Shown here: one piece after another, positions 62,032 to 64,000 of the stretch | Numbering within the stretch: position 1 is the first letter of the stretch | Layout of the letters: each line of letters starts with the position of its first letter | Assembly (NCBI RefSeq): GCF_018919145.1 | Contig: NZ_JAHLQJ010000004.1 | Location: forward strand, 1-64,000 | Direction of reading: 5' to 3' | From: Paenibacillus brevis | GTDB taxonomy: Bacteria > Bacillota > Bacilli > Paenibacillales > Paenibacillaceae | Length of the DNA: 64,000 nt | Made by a program: the position numbers and the translations under genes | Notes under the pieces: model-generated | Told to the model about the DNA's origin: nothing | The model's database searches: none | The model's input: the letters and a program-made list of their open reading frames with translations, nothing else

Positions 62032-63075
62032 ATGAGAGATCAGATCAGTACGGCCATTGTCGGCGCTGGTGCGATATCCACCGTTCATGCCGAAAGTATA
62101 GCCAAATTGAACGGAGCGCATCTGAAGCTGATCGTTGACAGTGATCCGGTCAGAGCCGTACAGGCCGCTGAGAAATATCATTGTGAGGCAGCATGCGATT
62201 TTCAAGCGCTGTTGAACCGGGAGGATATTCAGGTTGTGCATCTATGCACGCCCCATCATCTCCATGCCGAAATGGCGATCGATTTGCTCCGTTCCGGCAA
62301 GCATGTTCTTACGGAAAAGCCGATGGCTCATCATCTCCACGCTGCCGAGGCTTTGCTTCGGGAGGCCAGCCAGAGCTCGGCTCAGCTGGGGATTACCTTT
62401 CAAAACCGTTATAATGCCTCATCCCGGACCATACGGGAAATGATCGACAAGGGAACCCTGGGGCGTCTGCTTGGCCTTAAAGGAATCATCACCTGGAATC
62501 GCGAGCCGGCCTACTACACCTCCAGCCCTTGGCGCGGACGTTGGGCGACCGAGGGCGGCGGTGTGCTGATTAACCAGGCGATTCATACCCTCGACCTGCT
62601 CCAATGGTTCGGCGGCGAGGTAGCTTCCATCGAAGGCAGCGCAAGCACCGATACCCTGGGCGATACGATTGAAGTCGAGGATACGGCGCATGCCCATATC
62701 CGGTTTGCCAACGGAGCACGGGCATTATTTTATGCTACGAACGCCTATGTCTCCAATTCCCCGGTCGAGCTGGAGCTTGTATTCGAGCAGGGGGTGCTTC
62801 AGTTGCGTGAGGACTGTCTATATCTCGTTCAGGGTAGCTCTACGACGCTGCTATGCGAGCCTCCTGCCACCTTGGATGAGCAAGGGCTGGTTACGGGCAA
62901 ATCCTATTGGGGCATTAGTCATCAGCTATTGATCGAAGATTTCTACGACCATGTCCGCAGCGGGACGCGCTTTCCGATTCACGCTGAGGAAGGGATCAAA
63001 ACTATGCGGTTAATCACCGATCTGTACGCTTCTTCCCAAGCGCAGGCCGCTCGGATGAGCAGCCGTCCGACTTAA
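62032..63075 (+). CDS. Gfo/Idh/MocA-family oxidoreductase 3
   Basis: A 347-residue typical member. GAGAISTVHAESIAKL gives the nucleotide motif (about residues 11-26), EKPMAHHLHAAEAL (about 96-109) the catalytic lysine region, and NQAIHTLDLLQWFGG (about 183-197) the sugar-site His. AGGAAGGATG lies before ATG, 16 bases after the previous stop, so the two genes are one transcript. Substrate unknown. Confidence 0.88.
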   Translation: MRDQISTAIVGAGAISTVHAESIAKLNGAHLKLIVDSDPVRAVQAAEKYHCEAACDFQALLNREDIQVVHLCTPHHLHAEMAIDLLRSGKHVLTEKPMAHHLHAAEALLREASQSSAQLGITFQNRYNASSRTIREMIDKGTLGRLLGLKGIITWNREPAYYTSSPWRGRWATEGGGVLINQAIHTLDLLQWFGGEVASIEGSASTDTLGDTIEVEDTAHAHIRFANGARALFYATNAYVSNSPVELELVFEQGVLQLREDCLYLVQGSSTTLLCEPPATLDEQGLVTGKSYWGISHQLLIEDFYDHVRSGTRFPIHAEEGIKTMRLITDLYASSQAQAARMSSRPT

Positions 63076-63081
63076 ATTCTA

Positions 63082-63313
63082 TATAAAAGTTGAGCTAATG
63101 ATTATACACAGGAGGCAACGTGTAAAGTGTTCTTACGATCGCTGTTGTTCGCGGATTTCTTGGATTGAATTGGCCATGTAAAGGAAGCAATCCGCTCTCA
63201 AAGGCGAACGCTATCGAGCCTATGCTCCCGAGGTAGCTTTCCTTCAGAAAGCTTATACTATAGGACACTTTACATTTATGCCTTTTCTGTGCCGTTCTTT
63301 AGTTCAACTTATA
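63082..63313. mobile_element. MITE-like element, family B, copy 1
   Basis: About 230 bases bounded by TATA. Its ends AAGTTGAGCTAATGATTATA and TTTAGTTCAACTTATA are inverted relatives. The interior has GTGTTCTTACGATCGCTGTT and GGCGAACGCT. A second copy is at 63669-63860. It contains no gene and fills the gap between the dehydrogenase and mutarotase genes, its right end overlapping the mutarotase stop. Confidence 0.75.
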
Positions 63314-63647
63314 CAGTAAAAGAATCAGGCTCCCTCTCCAGAAAGAACACCTCTTTCAAATCACGGCTTACAGGACGGTGGTCAGCATGCGTCTCCATAA
63401 TATCCTTCATGCTATCCCACCACTTTCTGCAAATCATCGTATCGGCAGCCTGGTTCCAGAGAGCTTCGTCCTCAAGCTCTAAATAGGCAAACAACGTGCT
63501 TGTAGGTTCATCCAAGAAAATCGAATAACTAATGACCCCGTGAGCGAGCAGCATCTCTTTCATCTCAGGCCAAAGCTCATGATGACGCTTATGATATTCA
63601 TCATGACAATCCTCATAGACCTTCATCAGCGAAGCTTTTCGTATCAT
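63309..63647 (-). CDS. rhaM: L-rhamnose mutarotase
   Basis: A 112-residue RhaM/YiiL-type protein. It interconverts the anomers of L-rhamnose. Family motifs are HHELWPEMKEMLLAHGV (about residues 22-38), YSIFLDEPTSTLFAYLE (about 41-57) and the end pattern KEVFFLE. Catalytic His and Tyr candidates lie in HHELWPE and the YSIF strand. It converges with the dehydrogenase operon and supports rhamnose-containing polysaccharide use. Confidence 0.9.
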   Translation of the reverse strand: MIRKASLMKVYEDCHDEYHKRHHELWPEMKEMLLAHGVISYSIFLDEPTSTLFAYLELEDEALWNQAADTMICRKWWDSMKDIMETHADHRPVSRDLKEVFFLEREPDSFTV

Positions 63648-63668
63648 CCTCCCACCTCCTCTCGCTCA

Positions 63669-63860
63669 AAAAATTGAACTACTGAATGTTACGTCTGTGG
63701 GCAACGTGTGAAGTGTTCTTACGATCGCTGTTGTTCACGGATTTCTCTGATTGAACTAGTATAGAGTAGAAATCCATTCACAAAGGCGAACGCTTACGCT
63801 TCTACAGCACACTCCACACTTATGCCCTTTCGACGTAGCTTTATAGTTCAACCTATATAA
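63669..63860. mobile_element. MITE-like element, family B, copy 2
   Basis: About 190 bases with ends ATTGAACTACTGAATGTTAC and TTATAGTTCAACCTATA. It shares GTGTTCTTACGATCGCTGTT and CAAAGGCGAACGCT with the copy at 63082, in the same orientation. No gene inside. It fills the gap between the mutarotase and the hydrolase gene. Confidence 0.75.
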
Positions 63861-63888
63861 GCAGCAAGTATCGAGTATCCTTCGTCAA

Positions 63889-64000
63889 TCATTCGCCAAT
63901 TTGAATTGCCGCCGCCAGCAGCACTAATGTAAGGCCCTGTCCCCAGCCTTGGGCCCATTTTCGGTCCACCGCAAGATAGTCCTCAACATCGTTCATCACA
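63889..64000 (-). CDS. C-terminal end of a GH105/GH88-type hydrolase (partial)
   Basis: Thirty-six codons plus a stop reach the window edge; the gene continues beyond it. The end AVDRKWAQGWGQGLTLVLLA resembles the C-terminus of unsaturated rhamnogalacturonyl hydrolases (YteR/RhiN type), which remove an unsaturated uronic acid from pectin fragments. Only a tail is visible, so the family is tentative. It would fit the rhamnose mutarotase and YesS-type regulator. Confidence 0.6.
   Translation of the reverse strand, partial: VMNDVEDYLAVDRKWAQGWGQGLTLVLLAAAIQIGE

Overview
The window looks like a chromosomal segment of a Gram-positive, spore-former-type Firmicute, most probably a Paenibacillus or close relative. 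This rests on the gene families, the strong Shine-Dalgarno sites (AAGGAGG-like), the lipoprotein-type binding proteins, the LplABC/YtcP sugar importers, the GH67 and GH105 enzymes, and Bacillus-type Zur and Fur operators. No rRNA, tRNA, CRISPR array or prophage was seen. The species is inferred.

Layout. (1) 78-7045: an operon for a dipeptide/nickel-type ABC importer (binding protein, two permeases, two ATPases) headed by a SAM methyltransferase and followed by a Fur-family regulator and a GNAT acetyltransferase. A Zur-like operator lies before the first gene. (2) 7159-16417: a glucuronoxylan (aldouronate) locus with GH3 glycosidase, LplB/YtcP/LplA importer, GH67 alpha-glucuronidase and a divergent AraC regulator. 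(3) 16442-16944: a repeat element containing a 51-bp tandem repeat. (4) 16945-32378: a zinc-responsive block. One arm encodes a CobN-type chelatase, two ChlI/ChlD-type AAA+ partners and a FecBCD-type importer. Next to it are a COG0523 GTPase, an AAA+ ATPase and a DUF3024 protein. Divergent from these is a permease / TIGR03943 / COG0523 operon. (5) 32615-43683: a probably Fur-controlled block with an ECF transporter (S, T, fused A1A2), two IrtAB/YbtPQ-like pairs of ABC half-transporters and an AraC regulator. (6) 43748-51116: a canonical zinc regulon with znuCBA, zur, a cysteine-free-type rpsN, a cysteine-poor rpmG, a COG0523 GTPase and a second permease/TIGR03943 pair. (7) 51361-64000: a second LplBC importer with binding protein, a YesS/YtdP-type membrane AraC regulator, a soluble AraC regulator, three Gfo/Idh/MocA oxidoreductases, a TIM-barrel isomerase, L-rhamnose mutarotase and the end of a GH105/GH88 hydrolase. 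This suggests rhamnogalacturonan or similar pectic sugar use.

The most interesting theme is zinc. I find six good and two weaker matches to the Bacillus Zur box (core TCGTAATNATTACGA) and they sit before the promoters of nearly all metal genes. The genes form a layered zinc-starvation response: high-affinity uptake (znuABC), a second metal or metallophore importer (nik/opp-like), zinc-sparing ribosomal proteins (S14, L33), three COG0523 metallochaperone GTPases, duplicated permease/TIGR03943 modules, and a CobN-ChlI-ChlD-FecBCD module whose role under zinc control is not established. The latter is the best candidate for an undescribed system.

Three families of short repeated elements with inverted ends are scattered between genes, several abutting stop codons at TA dinucleotides. 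One lies between a Zur-like operator and the permease it should control.
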